Shown here: positions 1 to 7,289 of the stretch, in pieces
Position numbering within the stretch: position 1 is the stretch's first letter
Layout of the letters: each line of letters opens with the position of its first letter
Assembly (NCBI GenBank): GCA_017883185.1
Contig: JADGOB010000012.1
Location: 1-49,543 of the forward strand
Length of the DNA stretch: 49,543 bases
Direction of reading: 5' to 3'
Source: Acidobacteriota bacterium
GTDB taxonomy: Bacteria; Acidobacteriota; Vicinamibacteria; Vicinamibacterales; Fen-181
Translations under genes and position numbers: made by a program
The notes under the pieces: model-generated
Told to the model about the DNA's origin: nothing
Seen by the model: only the letters and a program-made list of their open reading frames with translations
Databases searched by the model: none

Positions 1-110
1 TTGTGACCGCAAACGCCGGAGTTCCGCGGCGGTGAGCGGAAACGCGCGGCGTTCGCTCTGGTCTAAGGTCACAGATTGTGATCTTAGACGCCGAAGACCT
101 TTGCGGCGCT
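1..110 (-). pseudogene. Possible ORF6N-domain fragment at window edge
   Basis: Read on the minus strand from about base 110 to base 1, one frame gives a stretch with LRSQSVTL, then AFPLTAAELRRLRSQ. This resembles the segment of ORF6N/KilA-N-type DNA-binding proteins that reads F-x-LT-x-x-E-x-x-x-LRSQ-x-VT. LRSQ occurs twice, which may reflect a small local duplication. ORF6N genes are often embedded in type I restriction loci, which fits the adjacent hsdM remnant. No start codon or full domain is visible and the frame runs off the window. The match is short and I hold it weakly; it could be chance in GC-rich sequence. Confidence 0.25.
61..89. repeat. Imperfect inverted repeat
   Basis: Bases 61-73 (GTCTAAGGTCACA) pair with 77-89 (TGTGATCTTAGAC), 12 of 13 positions complementary, around a 3-base loop. 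It lies about 35 bases from a perfect palindrome in the same degenerate region. Role unknown. Confidence 0.5.
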
Positions 111-125
111 TCTGAGGGCACCGCG

Positions 126-156
126 GCAATTGTGCAAGAGCCTCTTGCACAATTGC
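126..156. repeat. Perfect 31-bp palindrome with 15-bp arms
   Basis: GCAATTGTGCAAGAG at 126-140 is followed by one base and its exact reverse complement at 142-156. The palindrome sits where recognisable AlbA_2-type coding sequence ends (about base 160), so it marks a rearrangement junction. It is not followed by a T-run, so a simple intrinsic terminator is unlikely. It could be a REP-like mobile palindrome or a replication/recombination hotspot. Confidence 0.75.
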
Positions 157-159
157 TCA

Positions 160-406
160 CTCCGATCAAGGCGGCTACCTTGTGAGGCTCGGTCGCGTTG
201 CCGTGCCGTGGGCAAGCTCCGGTCACGGAGCCGTCGTCCTCGACGCCGATCAGCAGCCATGATGGTTCCGTGCCGGTACAGTTGGCGAGGCAAACCACGG
301 CCTCGACCAGGTCACTGTCGTTCAGGGCCGATCGCTGCTCGCCCTTGAACTCGACGTTCAGCGCTTCACCGCCGGCGATCGGTCCTTTCAGCGTCTCGGA
401 GGTCAT
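160..406 (-). pseudogene. AlbA_2-type domain protein, truncated
   Basis: Translation from ATG at 404-406 gives [20 protein letters not shown] and continues with FKGEQ, then LVEAVVCLANCTG and WLLIGVEDDGSVTGA. This is the start of the AlbA_2 (Schlafen-like, putative nucleic-acid-binding) family: an E-x-x-x-x-EFK core, an A-N segment, and a LLIGVxDDG strand. The start overlaps the hsdM stop by 4 bases (ATGA), the usual coupled order in type I loci of this kind. Family similarity ends after the AALIG residues near base 160. The frame stays open beyond that to the window edge, but the residues look unrelated and the DNA there is a palindrome. I therefore call it a truncated remnant; what lies before base 1 cannot be seen. 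Confidence 0.6.
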
Positions 407-1688
407 GGCGTGTCCGCCCAGAAGCCCAACTCGCGCAGGTTGGCGACGATGGCGGCGTCGAGCGTCGTCGCCTCGGCCTGCTGCTGCCGCAGGGTGGCGA
501 CCAGCCGCTTCATCTTCTCCCCGAACGGTTCGTCGTCCTCCTCGGCGGCCTCGGCTCCCACGTATCGCCCGGGCGTCAGGACGAAATCGTGGGCGGCGAT
601 CTCGTCACGCGTCGCCCGCCTACAGAACCCTGCGATGTCTTCGTACTTCGCGGCGCCCTTGTCTCCCCGCCACGCGTGGTAGGTGCCGGCGATCCTGGCG
701 ATGTCCTCGTCGTTCAGCTCCCGGTGAGTGCGGTCGACCAGCATCCCCATCTTGCGGGCGTCGATGAAGAGCGTCTCGCCCCGCCGGTTCCGGAACCGCC
801 CGTTCCGCTTGTCGCGGGCGATGAACCATAGACAGACTGGAATCTGCGTCGAGTAGAACAACTGGCCGGGCATCGCGACCATGCAGTCCACCTGGTCGGC
901 CTCGACGATCGCCTTGCGGATCTCGCCCCTCGCCCGACTGGTTGGACGACATGCTGCCGTTGGCCAGCACGAAGCCGGCGATGCCGGCCGGCGCCAGGTG
1001 ATGGATGAAGTGCTGGACCCAGGCGAAGTTGGCGTTCCCGGACGGCGGCGCCCCGTACTTCCAGCGCACGTCCTCGCGCAAGCGCTCCCCGCCCCAGTCG
1101 CTGTCGTTGAACGGCGGGTTGGCCAGGACGAAATCGGCCTTCAAATCCTTGTGGAGGTCGCGGTGGAAGCTGCCGGCGTGCTCCTCGCCGAGATTGCTGT
1201 CGATGCCGCGGATCGCGAGATTCATCTTCGCCAGGCGCCAGGTCGTGTGATTCGACTCCTGGCCGTAGACGGCAATGTCCCCCAGCTTGCCGCCGTGGGC
1301 CTCGACGAACTTCTCGCTCTGCACGAACATGCCGCCCGACCCGCAGCACGGGTCGTAGATGCGGCCCTTGTAGGGCGCCAATCGTCGCCTGCCTGGCGTG
1401 TGCCTGGAGATGCACCCAGCGGGCCTCTTTCGGCACCCAGAACACGTTCTCAGCCTGGTATTCGTCCCGGTCCTCCGGATTCGCGCCATCGGCCTTGTTG
1501 GCCACGAGCACTTTCCGGTGCTCGTCGAAGGCGTCTGAGATGTACTTCAGGAAGATGAGGCCGAGCAGCACGTGCTTGTACTCGCCGGCGTCCATGTTGT
1601 TCCGCAGCTTGTCGGCCGCGGCCCAGAGCGTGGCCTCGAATCCGAGGTTGGCGCCGGTACCGGCGTTCTTCGCTGATTTCTTGGGCAT
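403..1688 (-). pseudogene. hsdM: Type I restriction-modification methyltransferase HsdM, broken
   Basis: Three pieces in different frames make one N6-adenine methyltransferase subunit. The N-terminal part (1688 to about 1383) begins [10 protein letters not shown] and carries the HsdM_N motif [22 protein letters not shown]. The middle part (about 1380-930) has methyltransferase motif I ([11 protein letters not shown]) and catalytic motif IV (NPPFND). The C-terminal part (to 403) has [12 protein letters not shown] and GRYVGAE. The first junction, at about 1376-1385, also lacks roughly 100 residues expected between ATIG and LAPYKGR, so it is a deletion. The second is one extra base in a C-run at 926-929 (G-run on the coding strand). 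Protein from this locus would be truncated. The hsdS and hsdR partners are not in the window. Confidence 0.88.
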
Positions 1689-1796
1689 GTTGTACTCGAG
1701 GAGCCGTTCGCGCAGCGTGCGCGGTGAGGATACCACGTCGCAGCGCAGCTGGGGACGACGACGAAACGGCCCGTGCGGCTCGTATGGGAGGACGGC

Positions 1797-2693
1797 CTAC
1801 GAGCGGAACAGGTTCTTCATCACGTAGGCGCCCATCATCGGGTTGGCGGCCATGCGGCGCTTGCAGTAGGCGATGGCGTATTCCCACTCCTCGGCGAAGG
1901 GCACGTAGAGGCGCATCACGCGGCCGTCCCTGACGATCTCTTCCTGGATCTGGTGGCGAGGCACGCCGAGCAGCATCTGGAACTCGTAGGCGTCCTTGGG
2001 GCAGCCCCGCTTGTCGAGGTCGTCGATGACGCGCCGGATCAGGGGCTCGTCGTGGGTGGCGATCTCGGGGTAGTGGCCCTTGTCCAGCAGCAGCTGCACG
2101 TATTCGAACAGCCTCTCCTTCATCGCGGGCTTGTCCACGTAGGCGACTTCCCGGGGTTCCTTGTAGATGCCGATGCAGATGCGGACCTTGCAGCGCCTGG
2201 CGTGCAGGGCGAGGATGTCGTCCTTCGTGCGGAACAGGCGCGACTGCAGGACCGTGCCGACGTTGTCGAACTGGTCGCGCAGGGCCTTGAACAACCGCAG
2301 GGTGACATCCGTGAAATGGCGGTCCTCCATGTCCACGGTCACATGGAGCTGCCGCGACGCGGCGTAACCCACCACCTTGCGGATGTTCTCCAGGCAATAG
2401 GCTTCGCTCTCGTGGATCCCCAGCTGGGTGGGCTTGAGGGACATGCTCGTGTAGGTGCGGCCCGCGAGGGCGTCAACCATGCGGAAGTACAGCGCCACGG
2501 TCGCTTCGACGTCCTCGCGCTTGAAGACCTCTTCCCCCAGCAGGTCCACGGTCGATTGCAGCTTGCCCGCCTGCCAGATCTCGTCTGCCTTGCGCACGCC
2601 GCTCTCGAGACCCTTGCCCGCCACGTAGGGTCCCGCGAACAGCCGGACGATCGATGCGGGGGCCAGGTCGATAATCGCCCGCTTGATATCCAC
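1797..2693 (-). CDS. Proline dehydrogenase
   Basis: 298 residues, the normal size of stand-alone bacterial proline dehydrogenases (FAD-dependent TIM barrel). The enzyme oxidises proline to delta-1-pyrroline-5-carboxylate at the membrane and passes electrons to quinone. Visible family motifs in order: SLKPTQLG (about 85), VDMEDRHFTD (about 120), LQSRLFRT (about 148), RICIGIYKEP (about 170), ATHDEPLI (about 213), EFQMLLGV (about 237), and a C-terminal RLYVPFAEEWEYAIAYCKRR that corresponds to the substrate-binding helix. The start is GTG at 2693, preceded 6 bases upstream by a strong GAGGAGG ribosome site. No P5C dehydrogenase gene is nearby. It lies 88 bases downstream of the AAA ATPase gene on the same strand, so read-through transcription is possible, but a functional link is not implied. 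Confidence 0.9.
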   Translation of the reverse strand: MDIKRAIIDLAPASIVRLFAGPYVAGKGLESGVRKADEIWQAGKLQSTVDLLGEEVFKREDVEATVALYFRMVDALAGRTYTSMSLKPTQLGIHESEAYCLENIRKVVGYAASRQLHVTVDMEDRHFTDVTLRLFKALRDQFDNVGTVLQSRLFRTKDDILALHARRCKVRICIGIYKEPREVAYVDKPAMKERLFEYVQLLLDKGHYPEIATHDEPLIRRVIDDLDKRGCPKDAYEFQMLLGVPRHQIQEEIVRDGRVMRLYVPFAEEWEYAIAYCKRRMAANPMMGAYVMKNLFRS

Positions 2694-2781
2694 GCGTCCT
2701 CCTCGAGACTGACTGTGGTGTCGACGACAATAAGAAGCCCCAGGGGCAACCGACCGGTCGCCCGTGCAATATCGGCGGTGG

Positions 2782-4629
2782 CTACCGCCGGTTTCCGACG
2801 ACGGCCCTGAGCGCGCGCAACCGCACGTCGAGTTCCTCGGAGGTCATCGACGCGTACTTGGCCGGCAGGAGCCGGCGGCTCGATGACTCGAACACCGCCA
2901 GCAGTTCCATGTAATCCAGCAGTTCCGCGTCCCGGCTCGGGAAGTAGTCGGCGGCAGCCCTGGCCAGGTGCTCCGCGGTCACCGATGCCGCTCCCCCGTT
3001 TGCCCGCGCGGCATCGTCGTTGGCCATCAGCAGGACCGCCTCGACATCGGCATTGCTGTAGCCCACCAGCTTCGACGAGAAGGTGTCGCGAATCGAGGCG
3101 AAATCGACCGCCGTGACGATCCGGTTCTTGCGCACGAGCGCGCGCGCCACCTGCTCGACTTCCTCTGGCGTCTGCGAATAGAGGAACGGGATCTTCCGGT
3201 CCAGCCGACCGGCGCGCTTGAGATCGACGTCGAGCTTGTCGGGGCGGTTCGTCATCACCAGGAACAGGATGCGTCCGCGGTTGGACGTATCCGACATGAA
3301 CTCCTTGATGCGCGCGATCACGCGCGAGGAGGTCCCGCCGTCCCCTTCACTGTCGGTGTTGCCGAAGGCCCGGTCTCCCTCGTCGATGATGACGACGACC
3401 TGGCCAATCGCCTTGATGACAGTCAGGATCTTCTCGAGGTTGCCCTCGGTCGCCCCGACCCACTTCGAGCGGAAGTTCTTCAGCTTGATCGTCGTGAGGC
3501 CACACTCTCTGGCGAAGGCCTCGGCCACGAACGTCTTGCCAGTGCCCATCGGGCCGGTGAAGAGAATGCCCATGGGCACTCGGCTCGTGCGTCCCTCGCG
3601 GATGTTCTCCGCCACGAGCAGCAGGTCCTTCTTCACTTCCTCCATGCCGCCGACGACGTCGAAGCCGTAAGCGGGCTCGACGAACTCGACCAGGCCGAAG
3701 CACTCCCGCTCGAGGATCTCCCGCTTGCGGCGGGCGATGAGCCGGTCCGCCTCCCTGCGGGCGCGCTCCGCGGCGTCGAGCGCGGTGGCGACCGGATCGG
3801 GAGCGCCAGGCGCCAGTAGTTTCCGAATCTCGTCGCGCGACAGCGCGACGGTCAGCACGCCAAGCTTGCGCGCGCGGGCCGCGGCGTCGGCGCTCCCGCT
3901 CAGGATGCTCGCGATGAACGTCTCGCGCTCGCGCGCATCGTCTTCGGCCGCCGGCGACGGGGCGAGGATCGACGCAATCTGGATCGCCTTCAGCCCCGCC
4001 GTGGCCTCGGCGTAGCGCTCCACGTCCTTGTCGGCCAGGCGCGGGTCGGCCAGGCGCACCGCGCTTCGCCGCGCCTCGAGGTCCGGCATCGGGACCTCCA
4101 CGACGCCCACCTTGGGGTTCGAGACGATCTTCGGCGAGAGTTCGCTGAGGTTCTCGGCGACCAGCAGGACCAGGTTGTCGCCGCGATCGATCTCCGGCAG
4201 GAACGACCATCGCTGGAGGGTGATGACGGCCGCGCGGTCCGAGTCGGCCTGGAAGGCCGGGTCGCCTGCCGGCGCGATCGCCTCGGCGTACTCGAGGATC
4301 ACAGCGACCTTCGAGCCGCCGATCAACACCCGCTCGAGTGAGGCCAGCGCCTTCGGCTTCTCGATGGCGAGCACCGCCTCCTCGAACCCCGACACACCGG
4401 CCTCGCGGCGCGCGAACCGGACGCCCGTCGCCAGGTTGTAGACCGCGATCGTCTGGCGCGAATCCTTGAGCAGCGCCCCGGTCAGGAAATCGGTCAGCGT
4501 CAGCATCCGCTGCTCGTGGACGACCGAGTCGAACACGTTGCCGTGGAGGACGAACATCGACGCTTCGCCGCGCAAGTAGCGCCGGCGGAGGTCATCAGCC
4601 CACGGTGGAAACAGTCGAGGTTCCGTCAT
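2782..4629 (-). CDS. AAA ATPase with degenerate N-terminal domain (Ycf46-like layout)
   Basis: 615 residues. The C-terminal half is a classical AAA module: Walker A GPMGTGKT (359-366), pore-loop region KWVGATEGN (389-397), Walker [10 protein letters not shown] (411-419), sensor-1 MTNRPDKLD (459-467), and Arg-finger segment [12 protein letters not shown] (471-482). The N-terminal part (about 20-200) has [11 protein letters not shown] and a Walker-B-like strand [11 protein letters not shown] but no Walker A, so it is probably a degenerate AAA domain. A helical Arg/Glu-rich stretch (about 285-310) links the two. It is the last gene of the PspA/ABC cluster, after a 115-base gap that holds repeats. 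AAA proteins of this class remodel protein assemblies; disassembly of the PspA polymer, as Vps4 does for ESCRT-III, is an attractive but untested idea. Confidence 0.85.
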   Translation of the reverse strand: MTEPRLFPPWADDLRRRYLRGEASMFVLHGNVFDSVVHEQRMLTLTDFLTGALLKDSRQTIAVYNLATGVRFARREAGVSGFEEAVLAIEKPKALASLERVLIGGSKVAVILEYAEAIAPAGDPAFQADSDRAAVITLQRWSFLPEIDRGDNLVLLVAENLSELSPKIVSNPKVGVVEVPMPDLEARRSAVRLADPRLADKDVERYAEATAGLKAIQIASILAPSPAAEDDARERETFIASILSGSADAAARARKLGVLTVALSRDEIRKLLAPGAPDPVATALDAAERARREADRLIARRKREILERECFGLVEFVEPAYGFDVVGGMEEVKKDLLLVAENIREGRTSRVPMGILFTGPMGTGKTFVAEAFARECGLTTIKLKNFRSKWVGATEGNLEKILTVIKAIGQVVVIIDEGDRAFGNTDSEGDGGTSSRVIARIKEFMSDTSNRGRILFLVMTNRPDKLDVDLKRAGRLDRKIPFLYSQTPEEVEQVARALVRKNRIVTAVDFASIRDTFSSKLVGYSNADVEAVLLMANDDAARANGGAASVTAEHLARAAADYFPSRDAELLDYMELLAVFESSSRRLLPAKYASMTSEELDVRLRALRAVVGNRR

Positions 4630-4657
4630 GCTCTCCCTCGAGACGACCGATCCGAAT

Positions 4658-4742
4658 ACCGACCCCTCATCGTCCCGCCTTCGTCGCTCCGCGACTTCGG
4701 CGTGGCAGGCAGCACCGACCCCTCATCGTCAGTTCCGACTAT
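4658..4742. repeat. Intergenic repeat block with hairpin
   Basis: The only sizeable gap in the PspA/ABC operon. The 17-mer ACCGACCCCTCATCGTC occurs at 4658-4674 and again at 4714-4730. Read on the minus strand, the 19-mer ATAGTCGGAACTGACGATG at 4742-4724 is also present exactly in the tandem array near 38.4 kb. Between the two copies lies an imperfect hairpin centred near 4687 (GTCGC/GCGAC stem, then CGCC/GGCG). This is dispersed repeat DNA. It could also attenuate transcription before the AAA gene. Confidence 0.7.
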
Positions 4743-4744
4743 CG

Positions 4745-5671
4745 CTATGCCATCGTCGTCAGCATCGATTCGGTTTCGACGGCGGTCTGGCGAATCGACT
4801 CCACGCCGTCCAGCAACTCGTTCAGCTGCCCCGACAGTTCCTGCGGCGACTGCATCGTGACGATGTTGTCGGCGATGAGCTGGAAGGAGTTCTCAATCAG
4901 GTCGAGCTGTCCGCGCGCCACGTCCAGGTAGCGCCGGATCTCCTTCATCTTGTCCTGGCGCTTGAGGATAATCGCCAGGTTCTTCTTCGCGAGGCCGATC
5001 TGCGGGTCGCCGTCCTTGCCGAACTTGATGTCGCGCTCCAGGCGGGCGCGGTCGGCATCGAGCGCGTCGAGATTCACCGACCGGAGGTACGCGTCGTACC
5101 GGGCCGACGTGACAGCCATGTCGATGAACGCGTCCACCAGCCGCTCGGTCTTGGTCAACTCGCTGCGCAACAGCTCGCCGGTAAACGACGGGTTCTGCGA
5201 GGCGAGGCGGTGAATCTCGGCCTGGCGGGCGATCAACCCGTCCACCCGCTCGCGCTCGGGCGGCGCCAGCAGCGCCACACGCTGGCCTCGCTCCTCGGCG
5301 ACGAGCACCTGCCGGATCTTGTCGAACCTCGGATCCCAGAGCAGGTGGCGCAGCCGCTTCGAGTCGGGCGCGTACAGCAACCACAGCGCCTCGAGGCCGA
5401 CAGCGAGGATGGCGAGGAACGGGTTGAGCGTCAGGCCGGCCGCCGCGAGGGTGCCGCCGAACAGCGACAGGTTGAACGGGTTCGAGAACGCGAACTCGAG
5501 GTAGGGCCGCTTCTCGAGGATCGCGGCCTTCGCGGCATCCTTCACCGCGCTGATCATCGCCGGGCTCATCGCCGGCGTGACAGGGCTCTGCCAGGTGCGC
5601 GGCCGGACGGCGTCGGCCGGGGCGGCAACGGGCTTGACGACGGGCGCCTTCGGCCGATCGGGCGTAGCCAT
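4745..5671 (-). CDS. Membrane coiled-coil protein of unknown family
   Basis: 308 residues. After a Pro/Ala/Lys-rich N-terminus (1-30) there are probably two transmembrane helices with a short turn: FNLSLFGGTLAAAGLTLNPF and FLAILAVGLEALWLLYA (about 65-102). The remaining 200 residues are charged and helical, with heptad-like Leu/Ile spacing typical of coiled coil (about 130-300). No enzymatic motif is visible. The start ATG at 5671 is 9 bases downstream of the ABC ATPase stop, so the two are probably co-translated. A short-hairpin membrane anchor with a long coiled coil beside PspA, a AAA ATPase and an ABC transporter suggests an adaptor at the inner membrane. I do not recognise the family. 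Confidence 0.75.
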   Translation of the reverse strand: MATPDRPKAPVVKPVAAPADAVRPRTWQSPVTPAMSPAMISAVKDAAKAAILEKRPYLEFAFSNPFNLSLFGGTLAAAGLTLNPFLAILAVGLEALWLLYAPDSKRLRHLLWDPRFDKIRQVLVAEERGQRVALLAPPERERVDGLIARQAEIHRLASQNPSFTGELLRSELTKTERLVDAFIDMAVTSARYDAYLRSVNLDALDADRARLERDIKFGKDGDPQIGLAKKNLAIILKRQDKMKEIRRYLDVARGQLDLIENSFQLIADNIVTMQSPQELSGQLNELLDGVESIRQTAVETESMLTTMA

Positions 5672-5680
5672 GCGTCACTT

Positions 5681-6478
5681 CTACGCGGGCTGAGACACCG
5701 GGGCGTAGAGCATCTCGAGCAGTGTCTTCTCGATGGCCCGGAACTCGGACGAGGACTTGAGGCCGATATCGCGCACCTCGAAGAACGGCACGTCCACGCG
5801 GTACAGGACGCGCGCCGGCCGGCTCGAGAGGACGTAGACCGAGTCGCCCAGGTAGACCGCCTCGGACACGTCGTGCGTCACGAACACGATCGTGTTGTCC
5901 TCGGTCCTCGACGCGTCGAGCAGCAATCCCTGCATCTCCCAGCGCGTGTACGGGTCGAGCGCGCCAAACGGCTCGTCCATCAGGACAACGCGCGGCTTGT
6001 TGATGAGGGTCCGGGCAATCGCCACCCGCTGCTTCATGCCGCCCGAGAGGTCTTTCGGGTAGTGATCGGCGAACTCCTCGAGGCCGACCGACTTCAGGTA
6101 ACGCTTCGAGCGCTCGTGCCGCTCGGACTTCGGCACCCCCCGCAGCCGCAGGCCGTACTCGACGTTCTCCCGGACCGTCAGCCAGCCGAACGAGGTGTAG
6201 GCCTGGAACACCATGCCGCGGTCGGGGCCAACCGACTGAATCTTCTTGCCGTCGAGCAGGATCTCGCCGGTCGTCGGCCGGAGCAGGCCGGCCACCGATT
6301 TCAGGATCGTGGACTTGCCGCAGCCGGACGGCCCGAGCAAGACGATGATCTCGCCGAGGCCCGGCTTGTCCATGACGTCGATCGACACGTCGCGGACGGC
6401 CTCGGTGCGGCGCCCGTTCTGCTCGACGTAGGTGATGCCCAGGTCCTTGATGCGGAGCTTCGGGACGACCTCGCTCAT
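5681..6478 (-). CDS. ABC transporter ATP-binding subunit (SsuB/TauB-like)
   Basis: 265 residues. ATPase of the nitrate/sulfonate/taurine importer class. Walker A GPSGCGKST, Q-loop MVFQAYTSF, signature LSGGMKQR, Walker B VVLMDEPFGALD and the switch His in FVTHDVSEA are all intact. The chosen start (MSEVVPKLRI, ATG 6478) overlaps the permease stop codon by 4 bases (ATGA), typical translational coupling; an open stretch further upstream in this frame is just antisense to nothing but overlaps the permease and is not coding. The C-terminus has the extra segment (LYRVDVPFFEVRDIGLKSS) common in this subfamily. The substrate is unknown: the partner binding protein is membrane-anchored and fused to OmpA, so the complex may not be a conventional nutrient importer. 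Confidence 0.92.
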   Translation of the reverse strand: MSEVVPKLRIKDLGITYVEQNGRRTEAVRDVSIDVMDKPGLGEIIVLLGPSGCGKSTILKSVAGLLRPTTGEILLDGKKIQSVGPDRGMVFQAYTSFGWLTVRENVEYGLRLRGVPKSERHERSKRYLKSVGLEEFADHYPKDLSGGMKQRVAIARTLINKPRVVLMDEPFGALDPYTRWEMQGLLLDASRTEDNTIVFVTHDVSEAVYLGDSVYVLSSRPARVLYRVDVPFFEVRDIGLKSSSEFRAIEKTLLEMLYAPVSQPA

Positions 6479-7269
6479 GCGGCCTTCTCCCTCCAGCGGA
6501 ACAGCATGGCCGAGCAGGCTCGGATGAGGGCGTCGGTCAGGAGGCCGATGCCGCCAATCACCAGCAGGCCGGCAAACGACCACGAGGCCTTCTGGTGGGT
6601 GCGGGCGAGTTCCACCATGTAGCCGAGGCCGTGCTCCGGGTTGACCGCTTCCGCGAGGATCACGTACGTCCAGGAGATGGCGTTCATCACCCTGAACGAG
6701 TCGAAGATCTCGGGCAGCGCCGCCGGCAGCAGCACGGTCCGCACCGCCTGCCACCGCGACGCGCCGAGCGTGAGCGCGGTCTGCACGAGTTCGTCGGGCA
6801 CCGCCCTAATCGCCGTCACGACGACCGGGAGCAGGTACACGAAGACGCCGAGGAAGAGGAACGCAACCTTCTGCGACTCGTAGATGCCGAACCACAGGAT
6901 CAGCAGCGGGATGAACGCCGAGATCGGCATGTACCGCAGCGGCGCCATGATCGGCTCGAAGATCCGGTTGACCGGCTCGAACGCGCCCATCAGGACGCCG
7001 AGCGGCAGCGCGAGCGCAGAGGCCAGCGCGAACGCGATCAGGATGCGCTTGGTCGAGATCCAGATCGCCAGCCCCAGATCGTACTGGATGAACAACTGCA
7101 GCGTGCCGCGGACGACCTCGGTCGGCGACGGCAGAAAGTCCGCCGGCGCCAGCCGGCCGTAGGACACCAGGCACCACCCGGCGAGGACGATGACCGGCGC
7201 CACCAAGCCGAGCACCACCGAGATGGTGCGCGGCAACGGGGCGCGAAGAGCGAACCAATCGGACTTCAT
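6475..7269 (-). CDS. ABC transporter permease (SsuC/TauC-like)
   Basis: 264 residues with about six transmembrane helices and the BPD_transp_1 fold. The cytoplasmic coupling loop shows the EAA-type motif ALTLGASRWQAVRTVLLPAALPEI (about residues 165-190). The N-terminal helix (VVLGLVAPVIVLAGWCLV) and the PSPTEVVRGTLQLF segment are typical of sulfonate/nitrate/taurine permeases. Translation is coupled to the ATPase gene by a 4-base overlap. It is separated from the upstream binding-protein gene by 20 bases that contain two copies of AGTCAGG. Nothing essential appears missing, so it should form a standard homodimeric channel with the adjacent ATPase. Confidence 0.92.
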   Translation of the reverse strand: MKSDWFALRAPLPRTISVVLGLVAPVIVLAGWCLVSYGRLAPADFLPSPTEVVRGTLQLFIQYDLGLAIWISTKRILIAFALASALALPLGVLMGAFEPVNRIFEPIMAPLRYMPISAFIPLLILWFGIYESQKVAFLFLGVFVYLLPVVVTAIRAVPDELVQTALTLGASRWQAVRTVLLPAALPEIFDSFRVMNAISWTYVILAEAVNPEHGLGYMVELARTHQKASWSFAGLLVIGGIGLLTDALIRACSAMLFRWREKAA

Positions 7270-7272
7270 CGT

Positions 7273-7288
7273 AGTCAGGAGTCAGGAG
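7273..7288. repeat. Two heptanucleotide repeats (AGTCAGG)
   Basis: AGTCAGG at 7273-7279 and 7280-7286, then AG, fill almost the whole gap between the permease start and the binding-protein stop. The seven-base period matches the repeats at 32.4-32.5 kb and 38.4 kb. Confidence 0.6.
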
Positions 7289-7289
7289 C

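Noticed and set aside
126-156. Intrinsic terminator at the 31-bp palindrome
   Set aside because: Neither side has a T-run, and the palindrome interrupts a former coding region.
4628-6622. Long plus-strand open frame (about 660 codons)
   Set aside because: It lies antisense to three clear minus-strand genes, is rich in Arg/His/Leu/Val without domains, and follows from GC-rich codon bias.
6479-6754. 92-residue N-terminal extension of the ABC ATPase
   Set aside because: It overlaps the permease coding sequence and is Arg/Pro/Gly-rich; the ATG at 6478 with ATGA overlap is standard.
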